64,000 nucleotides of DNA from an uncultured Veillonella sp. (GTDB lineage Bacteria; Bacillota; Negativicutes; Veillonellales; Veillonellaceae), in contig CAJZEE010000001.1 of assembly GCA_915066865.1 (NCBI GenBank), forward strand, positions 1 through 64,000, in the 5' to 3' direction. A program made the position numbers and the translations under genes. Under the pieces are notes generated by a model. It was not told the DNA's origin. It searched no databases and saw only the letters and a list, made by a program, of their open reading frames with translations. Positions within the stretch are counted from its first letter, which is position 1; each line of letters starts with the position of its first letter. Below are positions 44,660 through 53,365 of the stretch, in pieces.

Positions 44660-46164
44660 CAGGTATGGTATATCTAATTGGTGCGGGCCCTGGCGATGTT
44701 AAACTTATCACTGTAAAAGGTCGTGAATGCATCGAAAAAGCAGATGTAATTGTATATGATTATTTAGCAGATGCTCATCTGTTAGAATGGGCACGTCCAG
44801 ATGCTGAACTGATTTACGCTGGTAAGCAATGTAAAGATCACACAATGCACCAATGGGAAATCAATGAGCTTTTAGTCCAAAAGGGTAAAGAAGGCAAAAT
44901 TGTAGCGCGATTAAAAGGCGGTGATCCGCTCGTATTTGGTCGTGGTGGTGAAGAAGCGATGGCTCTTGGCGAAGCCGGTGTACCATTTGAATTCGTGCCA
45001 GGTGTAACATCTCCTATCGCAGCGCCTGCTTATGCAGGGATTCCTGTAACACAACGCGCTATGGCCACATCCTTTGCGGTTGTAACAGGTCATGAGGATC
45101 CTACAAAAGCAGTATCCGGTATCCATTGGGAAGGACTTGCTACGGCGGTAGATACACTTTGCTTTGTAATGGGTGTCGGCAACTTGCCTGTCATTGCCGA
45201 AAAGCTGATGGCCCATGGCCGGGCAGCCTCTACACCAGTAGCACTTGTTCGGTGGGGAACAAAACCAGTACAAGAGGTATTGGTTTCTACCCTTGAACAT
45301 GTCGTTGAAGATGTAGCAAAGGCTAAATTGAAAGCACCAGCTATCATCGTAGTAGGTGATGTAGTCAACCTTCGTGAAAAATTACAATGGTTCGATAATA
45401 AACCTTTATTCGGGAAAACTGTTGTGGTCACACGCGCTCGCTCCCAAGCAAGTGCATTCCGCGAAAAATTAGCGGCTCAAGGCGCAAATGTAGTGGAAGC
45501 AGCGGCAATCAAAACATCTCCATTGGAATTATTTGATGAAGATAAACGTATCATCAATAATACAAAACAATACCAATGCATCGTATTCACATCTGGTGAA
45601 GGGGTTCGCTACTTCTTCGATGCTCTTTATAAAGAAGGCAAAGATACACGTGCGTTAGGCAATTCTAAGGTGGCAGCTATCGGCTGTGCTACGGCTCGTG
45701 AACTCCATAAATATGGCATCGTACCAGATATCATTCCTGTAGATTACAAGGCAGAATCTGCTGTGGAGGCTCTTGAAGAAGAACTCAATGCAGGGGATTC
45801 TGTATTGTTGATTCAACCAAAGGTAGCACGCGATGTGATCCCACGCTGCTTGCGTCATCGCGATATGGATGTAGATATTTTGCGTTTATACGAAACAACA
45901 CAAGATACCTCTCAACAAGACGCATTAATAACAGCTTTAACAGAAGGCACAGTAGATTACATTACCTTCACAAGTTCTTCTACTGTAACAAATACAATCC
46001 AATTATTGGGCGATAATGCACTAGAGCTATTAGGCAATACTAAAGTGGCTTGTATCGGTCCAATTACAGCTGCTACGGCTATGAGTGCAGGTCTTAAACC
46101 GGCTATCATCAGTGATGTATATACAACTGATGGCTTAGTAAACGCTATTGTAAAAGATATTTAG
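44656..46164 (+). CDS. fused uroporphyrinogen-III C-methyltransferase / uroporphyrinogen-III synthase
   Basis: A 502-residue CobA-HemD fusion. The N-terminal SAM-dependent methyltransferase (about 1-240) shows VYLIGAGPGDVKLITVKG, ARLKGGDPLVFGRGGEEA and VPGVTSPIAAPAYAGIP; it makes precorrin-2. The C-terminal HemD half (about 250-500) closes hydroxymethylbilane to uroporphyrinogen III (VVVTRARSQASAF, ITFTSSSTV). Fusions of this kind are common in Clostridia and Negativicutes. Overlaps hemC by four bases. Confidence 0.95.
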   Translation: MTGMVYLIGAGPGDVKLITVKGRECIEKADVIVYDYLADAHLLEWARPDAELIYAGKQCKDHTMHQWEINELLVQKGKEGKIVARLKGGDPLVFGRGGEEAMALGEAGVPFEFVPGVTSPIAAPAYAGIPVTQRAMATSFAVVTGHEDPTKAVSGIHWEGLATAVDTLCFVMGVGNLPVIAEKLMAHGRAASTPVALVRWGTKPVQEVLVSTLEHVVEDVAKAKLKAPAIIVVGDVVNLREKLQWFDNKPLFGKTVVVTRARSQASAFREKLAAQGANVVEAAAIKTSPLELFDEDKRIINNTKQYQCIVFTSGEGVRYFFDALYKEGKDTRALGNSKVAAIGCATARELHKYGIVPDIIPVDYKAESAVEALEEELNAGDSVLLIQPKVARDVIPRCLRHRDMDVDILRLYETTQDTSQQDALITALTEGTVDYITFTSSSTVTNTIQLLGDNALELLGNTKVACIGPITAATAMSAGLKPAIISDVYTTDGLVNAIVKDI

Positions 46165-46173
46165 GAGGATTAC

Positions 46174-47148
46174 ATGTACGATTTAACATACCGTCCTCGC
46201 CGCTTGCGTATCAATCCAGAAATGCGAGATTTGGTACGCGAAACGACACTCGACGTAACTGATTTGATTTATCCATTATTTATTGTGCCTGGTGAAGGTA
46301 TCAAAAAAGAAATCGACACATTGCCAGGTCAATATCACTTGTCTGTTGATGAAGCTGTGAAAGTAGCCCAAGAGGCCTATGATCTTGGTGTGCGTGGTGT
46401 AGAAATCTTTGGTATTCCTACATACAAGGACGAAAAAGGTTCCTCTGCATGGGATATGTCCCAACCAGTACAACAAGCCATTAAAGCCATCCGTGCAGCT
46501 GTACCAAATCTATTGGTCGTAGCTGATGTGTGCTTGTGCCAATATACTACGACAGGGCATTGTGGCATGATTGATGACCATGAAATCTTGAACGATGAAA
46601 CATTGCCATTACTTTGTAAAGTAGCGGTGAGCCAAGCGGAAGCAGGTGCACATATGGTGGCTCCATCCGACATGATGGACGGCCGTGTAGGTGCTATTCG
46701 TGAAGCCCTTGATGCGGCTGGTTATACCAATGTATCTATCATGAGCTATGCGGCAAAATACGCATCTGCATACTATGGTCCGTTCCGCGGTGCTGTTAAT
46801 TCTGCGCCAAAATTTGGTGACCGTAAATCTTATCAAATGGATCCAGCCAATCGCTTGGAAGCTTTCAGAGAAATTGAACTCGACATCGCTGAAGGTGCGG
46901 ATATTATCATGATTAAACCGGCATTATCCTATTTGGACATTGTTCGTGAAACACGCGACCGCTATGAATTGCCGGTTGCGGTATACAATGTATCCGGCGA
47001 ATATGCGATGGTTAAATCCGCCGCAGCGGCTGGTCTTATCGACGAAGAACGCCTCGTTATGGAAACAATGCTTTCCATGAAGCGTGCTGGTGCTAAAATC
47101 ATCATTACGTACCATGCCTTAGATATTGCTAAATGGTTACAACAATAA
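46174..47148 (+). CDS. hemB: porphobilinogen synthase (delta-aminolevulinate dehydratase)
   Basis: Condenses two 5-aminolevulinates. 324 residues; catalytic zinc cysteines in DVCLCQYTTTGHCG (about 118-131), Schiff-base lysines in SYAAKYAS (about 194) and MIKPALSYLD (about 247). AGGAGG before the ATG, nine bases after the fused gene. Confidence 0.97.
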   Translation: MYDLTYRPRRLRINPEMRDLVRETTLDVTDLIYPLFIVPGEGIKKEIDTLPGQYHLSVDEAVKVAQEAYDLGVRGVEIFGIPTYKDEKGSSAWDMSQPVQQAIKAIRAAVPNLLVVADVCLCQYTTTGHCGMIDDHEILNDETLPLLCKVAVSQAEAGAHMVAPSDMMDGRVGAIREALDAAGYTNVSIMSYAAKYASAYYGPFRGAVNSAPKFGDRKSYQMDPANRLEAFREIELDIAEGADIIMIKPALSYLDIVRETRDRYELPVAVYNVSGEYAMVKSAAAAGLIDEERLVMETMLSMKRAGAKIIITYHALDIAKWLQQ

Positions 47149-47157
47149 GGAGGAACT

Positions 47158-48462
47158 ATGTTCCAACTCGGTAAATCTGAAAAGGCCTTTAACGAGGCTA
47201 AACGTTATATGCCTGGCGGCGTAAATAGTCCTGTTCGTTCCTATCGCAGCGTAGGATCCAACCCTCCGTTTATCAGCAGTGCCAGTGGTAGCCGTATTTA
47301 TGACATCGATAATAACGAATACATCGACTATGTATTGAGCTGGGGTCCTATGATCTTGGGCCATGCGAACCCAGAGGTTATCGCGAGCCTACAAGAGGCT
47401 ATTCCTCGCGGTACTAGCTATGGTGCGCCTACATTACTAGAAACAGAATTGGCTAAAAAGATACAAGCCTTCATGCCATCCATGGAGGTTATCCGCCTCG
47501 TAAACTCTGGTACAGAGGCTACCATGAGTGCCTTGCGCGTTGCTCGTGGCTATACTGGTCGTGATCGCATCGTAAAATTTGTAGGCTGTTACCATGGTCA
47601 TAGCGATGCGCTATTGGTGAAAGCCGGATCTGGCCTTGCTACCTTTGGCGTACCGGATAGCCCTGGTGTTCCCCAAGGCGTAGCTGAAAATACCATAACA
47701 TTGCCGTACAATGATTCTGAAGCGGTTCGTAAATTATTCGACGATATGGGCGATACCATTGCGGCTATCATAGTTGAACCTGTAGCTGGTAACATGGGCT
47801 GCGTACCTCCAGTACCAGGTTTCCTCGAAACCTTGCGAGAAGTAACTAAGGCTCACGGTGCAATACTGATCTTTGACGAAGTTATGTGTGGCTTCCGCGC
47901 TAGCAGCGGTGGTGCTCAAAAACGTTACAACATTAAACCAGACCTTACATGCCTTGGTAAAATCGTTGGCGGCGGCATGCCACTCGCTGTATTCGGTGGC
48001 TCTCGTGAGATTATGAACCAAATTGCTCCAGCTGGTCCTATTTATCAAGCTGGTACATTGAGTGGTAACCCCATTGCCGTTACCTCTGGTTTGGCAACGC
48101 TTTCCATTCTGCAACGGGATCCAACGGTGTTTAAACAAGTAGAAGATACGACGATTGCCCTTTGCGAAGGCTTTGAAAGATTGGCGGCACAATACAATGT
48201 GCCTGTTGTAGTACAACGAGTAGGCTCCATGTTCACCATCTTTTTCACTGACAAACCGGTTAAGAACTTTGAAGATGCTTCAGCTTGCAACGAAGAACAA
48301 TTTAAAATGTTCTTCCACCATAACTTGAGCCATGGTATTTACTATGCGCCAAGTCCTTATGAAAGTAATTTCGTATCTATCTGCCATAAGAGCAGTGAAG
48401 TGGAACGCACATTAGCCGTTGCTGATGAAGCTTTCAAAAAAATCAGTGATACATTATTATAA
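47158..48462 (+). CDS. hemL: glutamate-1-semialdehyde 2,1-aminomutase
   Basis: PLP enzyme turning glutamate-1-semialdehyde into 5-aminolevulinate. 434 residues; blocks PGGVNSPVRSYRSVG near the N-terminus, NSGTEATMSALRVARGYTGR (about 117-136, split by conserved Ala), PLP lysine in CLGKIVGGGMP (about 267). Last gene of the cluster; no hemE, hemN or hemH is near, so the genes supply precursors for siroheme and cobalamin as well as heme. Confidence 0.97.
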   Translation: MFQLGKSEKAFNEAKRYMPGGVNSPVRSYRSVGSNPPFISSASGSRIYDIDNNEYIDYVLSWGPMILGHANPEVIASLQEAIPRGTSYGAPTLLETELAKKIQAFMPSMEVIRLVNSGTEATMSALRVARGYTGRDRIVKFVGCYHGHSDALLVKAGSGLATFGVPDSPGVPQGVAENTITLPYNDSEAVRKLFDDMGDTIAAIIVEPVAGNMGCVPPVPGFLETLREVTKAHGAILIFDEVMCGFRASSGGAQKRYNIKPDLTCLGKIVGGGMPLAVFGGSREIMNQIAPAGPIYQAGTLSGNPIAVTSGLATLSILQRDPTVFKQVEDTTIALCEGFERLAAQYNVPVVVQRVGSMFTIFFTDKPVKNFEDASACNEEQFKMFFHHNLSHGIYYAPSPYESNFVSICHKSSEVERTLAVADEAFKKISDTLL

Positions 48463-48508
48463 AAGTATATAGTTTGTAGTTGTTTATGTATCGATACAGG
48501 TGATGAAC

Positions 48509-48970
48509 ATGCAGTTTTACAAGAACTTAAAGCGTGCTCGCGTGCGCATGGGCAAAAGCCAAATCGAAGTAGCAAAGGCCGTAGGTATCAGTAATGCGGC
48601 GCTTTCAAATTACGAAACAGGGTATCGCGAACCAGATTTAGATACACTCTGTGCCCTGTCTCGCTATTATGGATTGACCTTGGATGAGCTGTTGGATGTA
48701 AATGGAGAAGAACACGAGCCCATCTATGATCTCAGTCCTGTACTAAAAAATAAATACATCGCCTATAAAGGTGATGTATTCGAGTTAAAAGACTCACAAA
48801 AACGTGCGCTCTTGCGCGAGCTAGATAATCTATTTACTAAATTTGAGAAATCAAAAGTAGAAGATAAAAGTAGCAAGCCAAAGACGTACAAACATGGGAA
48901 CCCTCATATCAATCGAGCGGGCCTAGCTAGCAGCGCTGGTAGCTTAGCGGCACGACGAAATATAAAGTAG
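48509..48970 (+). CDS. XRE family transcriptional regulator
   Basis: A 153-residue protein with an N-terminal helix-turn-helix (about 2-58) of the Cro/CI type: RVRMGKSQIEVAKAVGISNAALSNYETGYREPD split as turn and recognition helix. After it comes a Lys-rich, likely flexible C-terminal part. No effector domain is seen. Three in-frame starts exist; the ATG at 48509 has AGG eight bases upstream. It sits at the edge of the AT-rich island. Confidence 0.85.
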   Translation: MQFYKNLKRARVRMGKSQIEVAKAVGISNAALSNYETGYREPDLDTLCALSRYYGLTLDELLDVNGEEHEPIYDLSPVLKNKYIAYKGDVFELKDSQKRALLRELDNLFTKFEKSKVEDKSSKPKTYKHGNPHINRAGLASSAGSLAARRNIK

Positions 48971-49042
48971 TTTAATATACTAACATTGTAGATTGAGTGA
49001 GACATGTTTATTTGAACAATTTAATTAACTTAATTATAAAAA

Positions 49043-49106
49043 GTACCATCTATTTGGGGAGCTAAACGACACATAAGTCGTCCCTTGATAGATGGTGCTT
49101 TTTTTG
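49043..49106 (+). terminator. terminator with branched stem
   Basis: Outer stem of 11 pairs (49043-49053 with 49088-49098) enclosing an inner GGGGA/TCCC and CGAC/GTCG stem, then eight T residues. It ends the XRE gene transcript; the large structured head is unusual for a simple terminator. Confidence 0.8.
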
Positions 49107-49206
49107 CCGTATATAACAAAATATTCGTTGGTGGTATATGCTAGTTTAACATATAATTAAATTATAGAAGAGGAATAAATATTTACTAGTCTCATAGGAG
49201 AAAGTT

Positions 49207-49587
49207 ATGATAGTAGTATTTGCAGGATTTTTAGCATTTTTATTTTGTCTGTATTTCATTAAAAATCCATACTTCACATTACAGCATATTAAAATTAAAC
49301 GCTCAAAATCTTTGTTAATTACAGAGCTGCTTTTAGGTGTGATAATTTTCTTATATATTATTTTTGCAGGGTATTCTAGACTAGTGCGGTTTTTGTTAGA
49401 ATTGACATCTGTAATTCTGTTTTTATTAGAAATGTGGTTAAGAGTTCCTGCTATTGAATCGGATTTTAGTTTATCACCTGACGTGAAAGCAATGCTCAAT
49501 AAAAAAGCTAAAAAAGATTTTTACTCTATATTGCCAATATTTTTTATAGCAACATGTATGTTTGTATTTAATTTCATCAAGATTTAA
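49207..49587 (+). CDS. small membrane protein, function unknown
   Basis: A 126-residue hydrophobic protein with about four predicted membrane helices (about 2-18, 37-55, 60-78 and 106-123). AGGAG lies before the ATG. AT-rich, no family recognised. First gene of an AT-rich island of orphan genes. Confidence 0.6.
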   Translation: MIVVFAGFLAFLFCLYFIKNPYFTLQHIKIKRSKSLLITELLLGVIIFLYIIFAGYSRLVRFLLELTSVILFLLEMWLRVPAIESDFSLSPDVKAMLNKKAKKDFYSILPIFFIATCMFVFNFIKI

Positions 49588-49632
49588 ATAGATTTAATTT
49601 AATTGGAAAAGTGTAGATTAATAGGAACAACC

Positions 49633-50527
49633 ATGAATACATATATTAATAAAATAAGAGATATATTGGTGGAGTGTACGCCTAAATATTGGTATAAGAT
49701 TTATTTGTTTTTTGAATGTACAGAATCAGGTATGAGTTCGGCTTGTTATTATGTAAAAACCCCGGCTGGTTCAATCATTAGTTATGGAGATTTGCTATAT
49801 AATTGCAGTGATGAAAAAGTAAAATCTATAAAAGCTGGGACTAGGGACTAGTGAGATTTTAACGTATGTACGTTTACTTCATGAAGCCTCTACAGAACAA
49901 TGGACGTGGGGAACAATGTATATTTTACGCGATGATTATGAGCCACATTGTGAATTCCATAATGATTTTGTAACTGACGATTACTGGCTCCAAAATAGAT
50001 ATAAGTGGGTATATAAAAACTTTGGTGTTTTGGAAAATAAAGATGAATTTGATCCGGATGTATATAAAAAAATGCTAAAAGGTCCACGAGGTGTTTTATT
50101 ATTGGAAGATATGGAGTCTCGTGTATTAGCAAAAAATTATACTGCTATTGATAAGGCGTTTAAGTTAAAGCATAAAAGCTTAGAATCAGAACTTGAGAAA
50201 CATTATAATAAAGTGGCCAAAAGTATATACAAATTAACGCCTTTAAATTGGCATCGTGCTAAATTACACTTTGATATGAATATTGATAATCTCTCTGTAG
50301 AGCTTTTAGTTTATAAAACTGAGGATGATTCATGTATTACAAAGTATATAGAAAATAATGATGAAGAGCCGGCTATTATTTCGGAGGTTATGTATGATTT
50401 AAAGAATGAAGTTTTAGCGATAATTGAGACTTTTAAATTCTATAATCAAAACCCATTCTCTGGTTTAGTATATACATTAACCTCTAATGGTGAGGTATCT
50501 TTAGAGCTAACTTATGAAGATAAATGA
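49633..50527 (+). pseudogene. YezG-type immunity protein gene, two domains, broken by a 7-bp duplication
   Basis: Two reading frames together encode one protein. The first part (from the ATG after AGGA to the stop near 49849) matches the start of YezG-like (DUF600) immunity proteins: NTYINKIRDILVECTPKYWYKIYLFFE. The second part, open from before 49853 to 50527 in the next frame, continues it and then holds a second similar domain (LTPLNWHRAKLHFDM, near 50230-50290). The frames split at an exact tandem repeat GGGACTA (49837-49843 and 49844-49850). Taking out one copy would join them as KAGTSEILTYV. An internal ATG at 49916 could give a shorter product. No toxin gene is next to it. It could be inactive or a reversible on/off switch. 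Confidence 0.65.
49837..49850 (+). repeat. 7-bp tandem duplication GGGACTA x2
   Basis: Two perfect adjacent copies inside the YezG-type gene. Seven bases shift the frame by one, producing the TAG stop at 49849-49851. Confidence 0.95.
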
Positions 50528-50565
50528 TTTTAAGTTCGTTGATGGAATTGATTGGATGAGCTTTC

Positions 50566-51438
50566 ATGCAGATAGGAAAAAACTCAAAAAAATGGCTTGA
50601 GAGAATACTTCTTTCTTGTTTAATAGTAGTAGGTATTATTTTTGGCGGTTGGCTTTTCTTTGCTACAAACTTTATGCACCCATTTATCCACTATTTGGAT
50701 CTGAGGGGAGGTATAATATATTACAAAGAGCCAACTAATATAATTGCTTCTAATGTTCTTGGTTTTGATGAAGTACGAGGGAAAATATATTATATAACTA
50801 CAAATGGTATTGGTGTATATAATGAATTAAATAACGAACATGTATTTATATTACATAAAGAGCCACCTAATGAAATTAGAATAGATGACATTACTAATGT
50901 ATATCCGGAATTTAGTCGTTTCTCTGATGCGGAACAGGAGGTTTGGAAAAGCAAATTTTATGCTGATTTTAGGCAAAGAATTCCTATAGAGGAAGGCAAT
51001 ATAATTAGATTTCCATTCTTTTTCTCTTACGAAACCCGTGGGATTTATAATTTAGCTACAGGATCTAAATTATCGAAAATTGATACGTATAAAATTTCTA
51101 ACAATATATTTTATAATGTTGATTTTGGTAGTATTACAAAGATAGATTTAGAAACAGGTACTGTATGGAAGTACTATTCTAATAACTTATTAAATTATAA
51201 TTTTCTTAATGAGACGATTTCTAGTAAATCAAAAGAGTTTATTATTAATGAATTAATCAAAGAACGAAATCATGATAAACAATTGAAAGATAAAATTATA
51301 GCTATAGATCATTATAGTCAATTTAGTAAAGAGGATAAGGAGGTTATAGAAGAATTATTTGTTAAGTTAGTCACTGCACGAGAGAGTATGAGCTTAAAAC
51401 CAGAACATAAAATGGGGTTAGAAAACTATTTAGAGTGA
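50566..51438 (+). CDS. membrane-anchored hypothetical protein
   Basis: A 290-residue protein with one N-terminal membrane helix (about 12-33) and a Tyr/Asn/Ile-rich domain outside. The extracytoplasmic part has short beta-strand repeats of the type GKIYYITTNGIGVYN, suggestive of a propeller-like or sandwich fold, but no family was recognised. The C-terminal third is Lys/Glu-rich and helical. The SD is weak. Very AT-rich, in the orphan-gene island. Confidence 0.6.
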   Translation: MQIGKNSKKWLERILLSCLIVVGIIFGGWLFFATNFMHPFIHYLDLRGGIIYYKEPTNIIASNVLGFDEVRGKIYYITTNGIGVYNELNNEHVFILHKEPPNEIRIDDITNVYPEFSRFSDAEQEVWKSKFYADFRQRIPIEEGNIIRFPFFFSYETRGIYNLATGSKLSKIDTYKISNNIFYNVDFGSITKIDLETGTVWKYYSNNLLNYNFLNETISSKSKEFIINELIKERNHDKQLKDKIIAIDHYSQFSKEDKEVIEELFVKLVTARESMSLKPEHKMGLENYLE

Positions 51439-51575
51439 TTAACTTTTCAATGTATTCATACTTAGTTGGGGAGTCTGGCTAAAGAATATATATTATTTAT
51501 TACTATAAATAAAAAGGGTTAATGATAAACCAGTAAATCAAAAGCTAAAATAATATAGTGGGTAGAGGTATAATT

Positions 51576-52340
51576 ATGATTTATTTTAAAAATAAAAAAA
51601 GCTTAGATACATTTTTAATGGTCTTTATATTGGGTGCTGTTAAGGCATATAGACGAAATTATATTGATTTGACCATTCTAGAATATTACATATTTAGTAT
51701 GTTAATTCGATTAATGTGTAGAAAAGCACATCTGTCCGATAAATTGTTAAATATTATTGGAGATGGGATGAGTTTAGAGGATGTTGATGAGTGGATGGCT
51801 CGTAGGATTCCTATACCACCATTAAATGATATGTTAGATGATATTGAATGCAGTAGTTGGATTGCTTTAATAGAACGGGAGTTAGAGGGTAATACTTTAT
51901 CTGAAGCGTTAAAGATTTCTACACATGATGAAAAGAAGTTCGGTATCTATTTCTTTACCGATTATGTAGAGGAGATATTTTGGGCGTTGTTTTTGTTAGG
52001 ATTGTATGAAGTCTTACAAAAACCTGAATTCATTTCTGAATCAATCTTAAGTTGTATTAAACAGACCTATTTGTCTGAAATATATACGTGTGAACGTATT
52101 CAGAATGAAGATTTTCAAGCATGTATTTCCAATTTACAGGAGATAGTTGATACTAATATATCCGGGCAATTAAGTAAAGAATTAATTACTATGAAAGCAA
52201 AATTAGCATCATTACAGGTATTATTACCATTTTATGATGTGAGTTTTGATAAGTTAAAAACAGACATTGATTTAAAAGCTACTAGAGGGATGTTCTGGCA
52301 AATTAAAGTTTTAGGGAAGTTTATAGACTTGGGATTATAG
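51576..52340 (+). CDS. DUF3969-like protein, possibly immunity related
   Basis: A 254-residue cytosolic protein. Its first 90 residues (LDTFLMVFILGAVKAYRR, then LLNIIGDGMSLEDVDEWM) follow the pattern I recall for DUF3969, small helical proteins found among toxin-immunity loci; the remaining 160 residues are helical and unassigned. The ATG follows AGAGG; the frame opens six codons earlier. No toxin partner is visible. Confidence 0.5.
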   Translation: MIYFKNKKSLDTFLMVFILGAVKAYRRNYIDLTILEYYIFSMLIRLMCRKAHLSDKLLNIIGDGMSLEDVDEWMARRIPIPPLNDMLDDIECSSWIALIERELEGNTLSEALKISTHDEKKFGIYFFTDYVEEIFWALFLLGLYEVLQKPEFISESILSCIKQTYLSEIYTCERIQNEDFQACISNLQEIVDTNISGQLSKELITMKAKLASLQVLLPFYDVSFDKLKTDIDLKATRGMFWQIKVLGKFIDLGL

Positions 52341-52458
52341 ATTCTAAAAGATTATTAAGTTGGTTCTATACTTATGATTACTTTTAATTTTGGGATTAAC
52401 CTTTATTAACTTCTATCCTTAAATAATATTTAGTGTTAAATGTTATAAGCTTATTTTA

Positions 52459-52505
52459 ATGACATCTATACCTTTCATAAGGGACTGGTATAGGTGTCAT
52501 TTTTA
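52459..52505 (+). terminator. terminator closing the AT-rich island
   Basis: Fourteen-pair stem with one G-T pair (52459-52472 with 52487-52500), 14-base loop and TTTT. Confidence 0.8.
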
Positions 52506-52609
52506 TATTGAAAACTAATAAAAATCAGTATTGATTAAAATCTAAGTAGTTCTATTAAAATTACCAGAATTCTACGTTTTCATGAGTGTTTTATGATAAA
52601 ATAAAAGGT

Positions 52610-53353
52610 ATGAATACTTCAACAACTAGGTCTATTACCTATAATGGCGACAGAATTGAATATGAGTTAACCATCAAGCGTGTGAAGAACATGAACATGC
52701 GCATTACAAAGGATGGTGTGATCCATGTGTCGGCGAATGCCTATGTGCCGGATTATAGGGTGGACAAGTTTGTCATCGAGAATATGCCCTTTATTGAGCG
52801 GGCTCGTTACAAGATTGATGCATTGAATGCCAAGCGTGTTGAGGCGCTACAGTATGTGAATGGTGAAAGCTTATCCATCCTCGGCATTCCCGTTACTTTG
52901 CGCCTAGTTGAGCAGGACGGAAAGCCTCATATCGGCTTTGACGGGAAGGCCATTCTTACCATGGTGGTACCTCGTGGTACGACCTTTGAAGCGAAGCATA
53001 AATTAATGCAAAGTTATTGGCGCAATTTAGGGGAGAAGGTCTTTGTCCATTGGGCAAAGGTCGTGTATCAGCGCTTTCACAAGCAAGGTATTGACGTACC
53101 TATGCCAACCATAAAACAGCAGCGTATGAAGAGTCGTTGGGGCTCTTGTACGCCTACAAAGCAGCTCATCAAGATGAATACTCGACTATTAGAGGGGCCA
53201 CAGGCGTATATTGAGTACGTTATGATTCATGAGTTTGCCCATTTTAAATATTTAGACCATTCCAAGAACTTTCACAATCTAGTGGCACAGTTTTTGCCAG
53301 ATTGGAAGGCTCGTAAGAAGTCATTGAACGTGTATTTTGCTCATCGCCCTTAA
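52610..53353 (+). CDS. YgjP-type (DUF45) zinc metallopeptidase-like protein
   Basis: A 247-residue protein of the M48-related YgjP/DUF45 group. The zinc motif VMIHEFAHFKYLDHSKNFH is near residue 205-223, preceded by RMKSRWGSCTPTKQLIKMN, a family hallmark. The physiological substrate is unknown. The start is unclear: ATG 52610 has AAAGG only one base away; an upstream GTG (52586) is the alternative. GC content returns to normal here after the island. dnaE follows after 12 bases. Confidence 0.85.
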   Translation: MNTSTTRSITYNGDRIEYELTIKRVKNMNMRITKDGVIHVSANAYVPDYRVDKFVIENMPFIERARYKIDALNAKRVEALQYVNGESLSILGIPVTLRLVEQDGKPHIGFDGKAILTMVVPRGTTFEAKHKLMQSYWRNLGEKVFVHWAKVVYQRFHKQGIDVPMPTIKQQRMKSRWGSCTPTKQLIKMNTRLLEGPQAYIEYVMIHEFAHFKYLDHSKNFHNLVAQFLPDWKARKKSLNVYFAHRP

Positions 53354-53365
53354 AGGAGGTGTACC

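Noticed and set aside
49603..49851. The 82-codon frame as a separate small gene
   Set aside because: Its product stops exactly at the 7-bp duplication and continues in the next frame as one YezG-type protein.
48971..52560. Prophage or integrative element
   Set aside because: No integrase, transposase, att repeat, capsid or replication gene was found; only orphan small genes.
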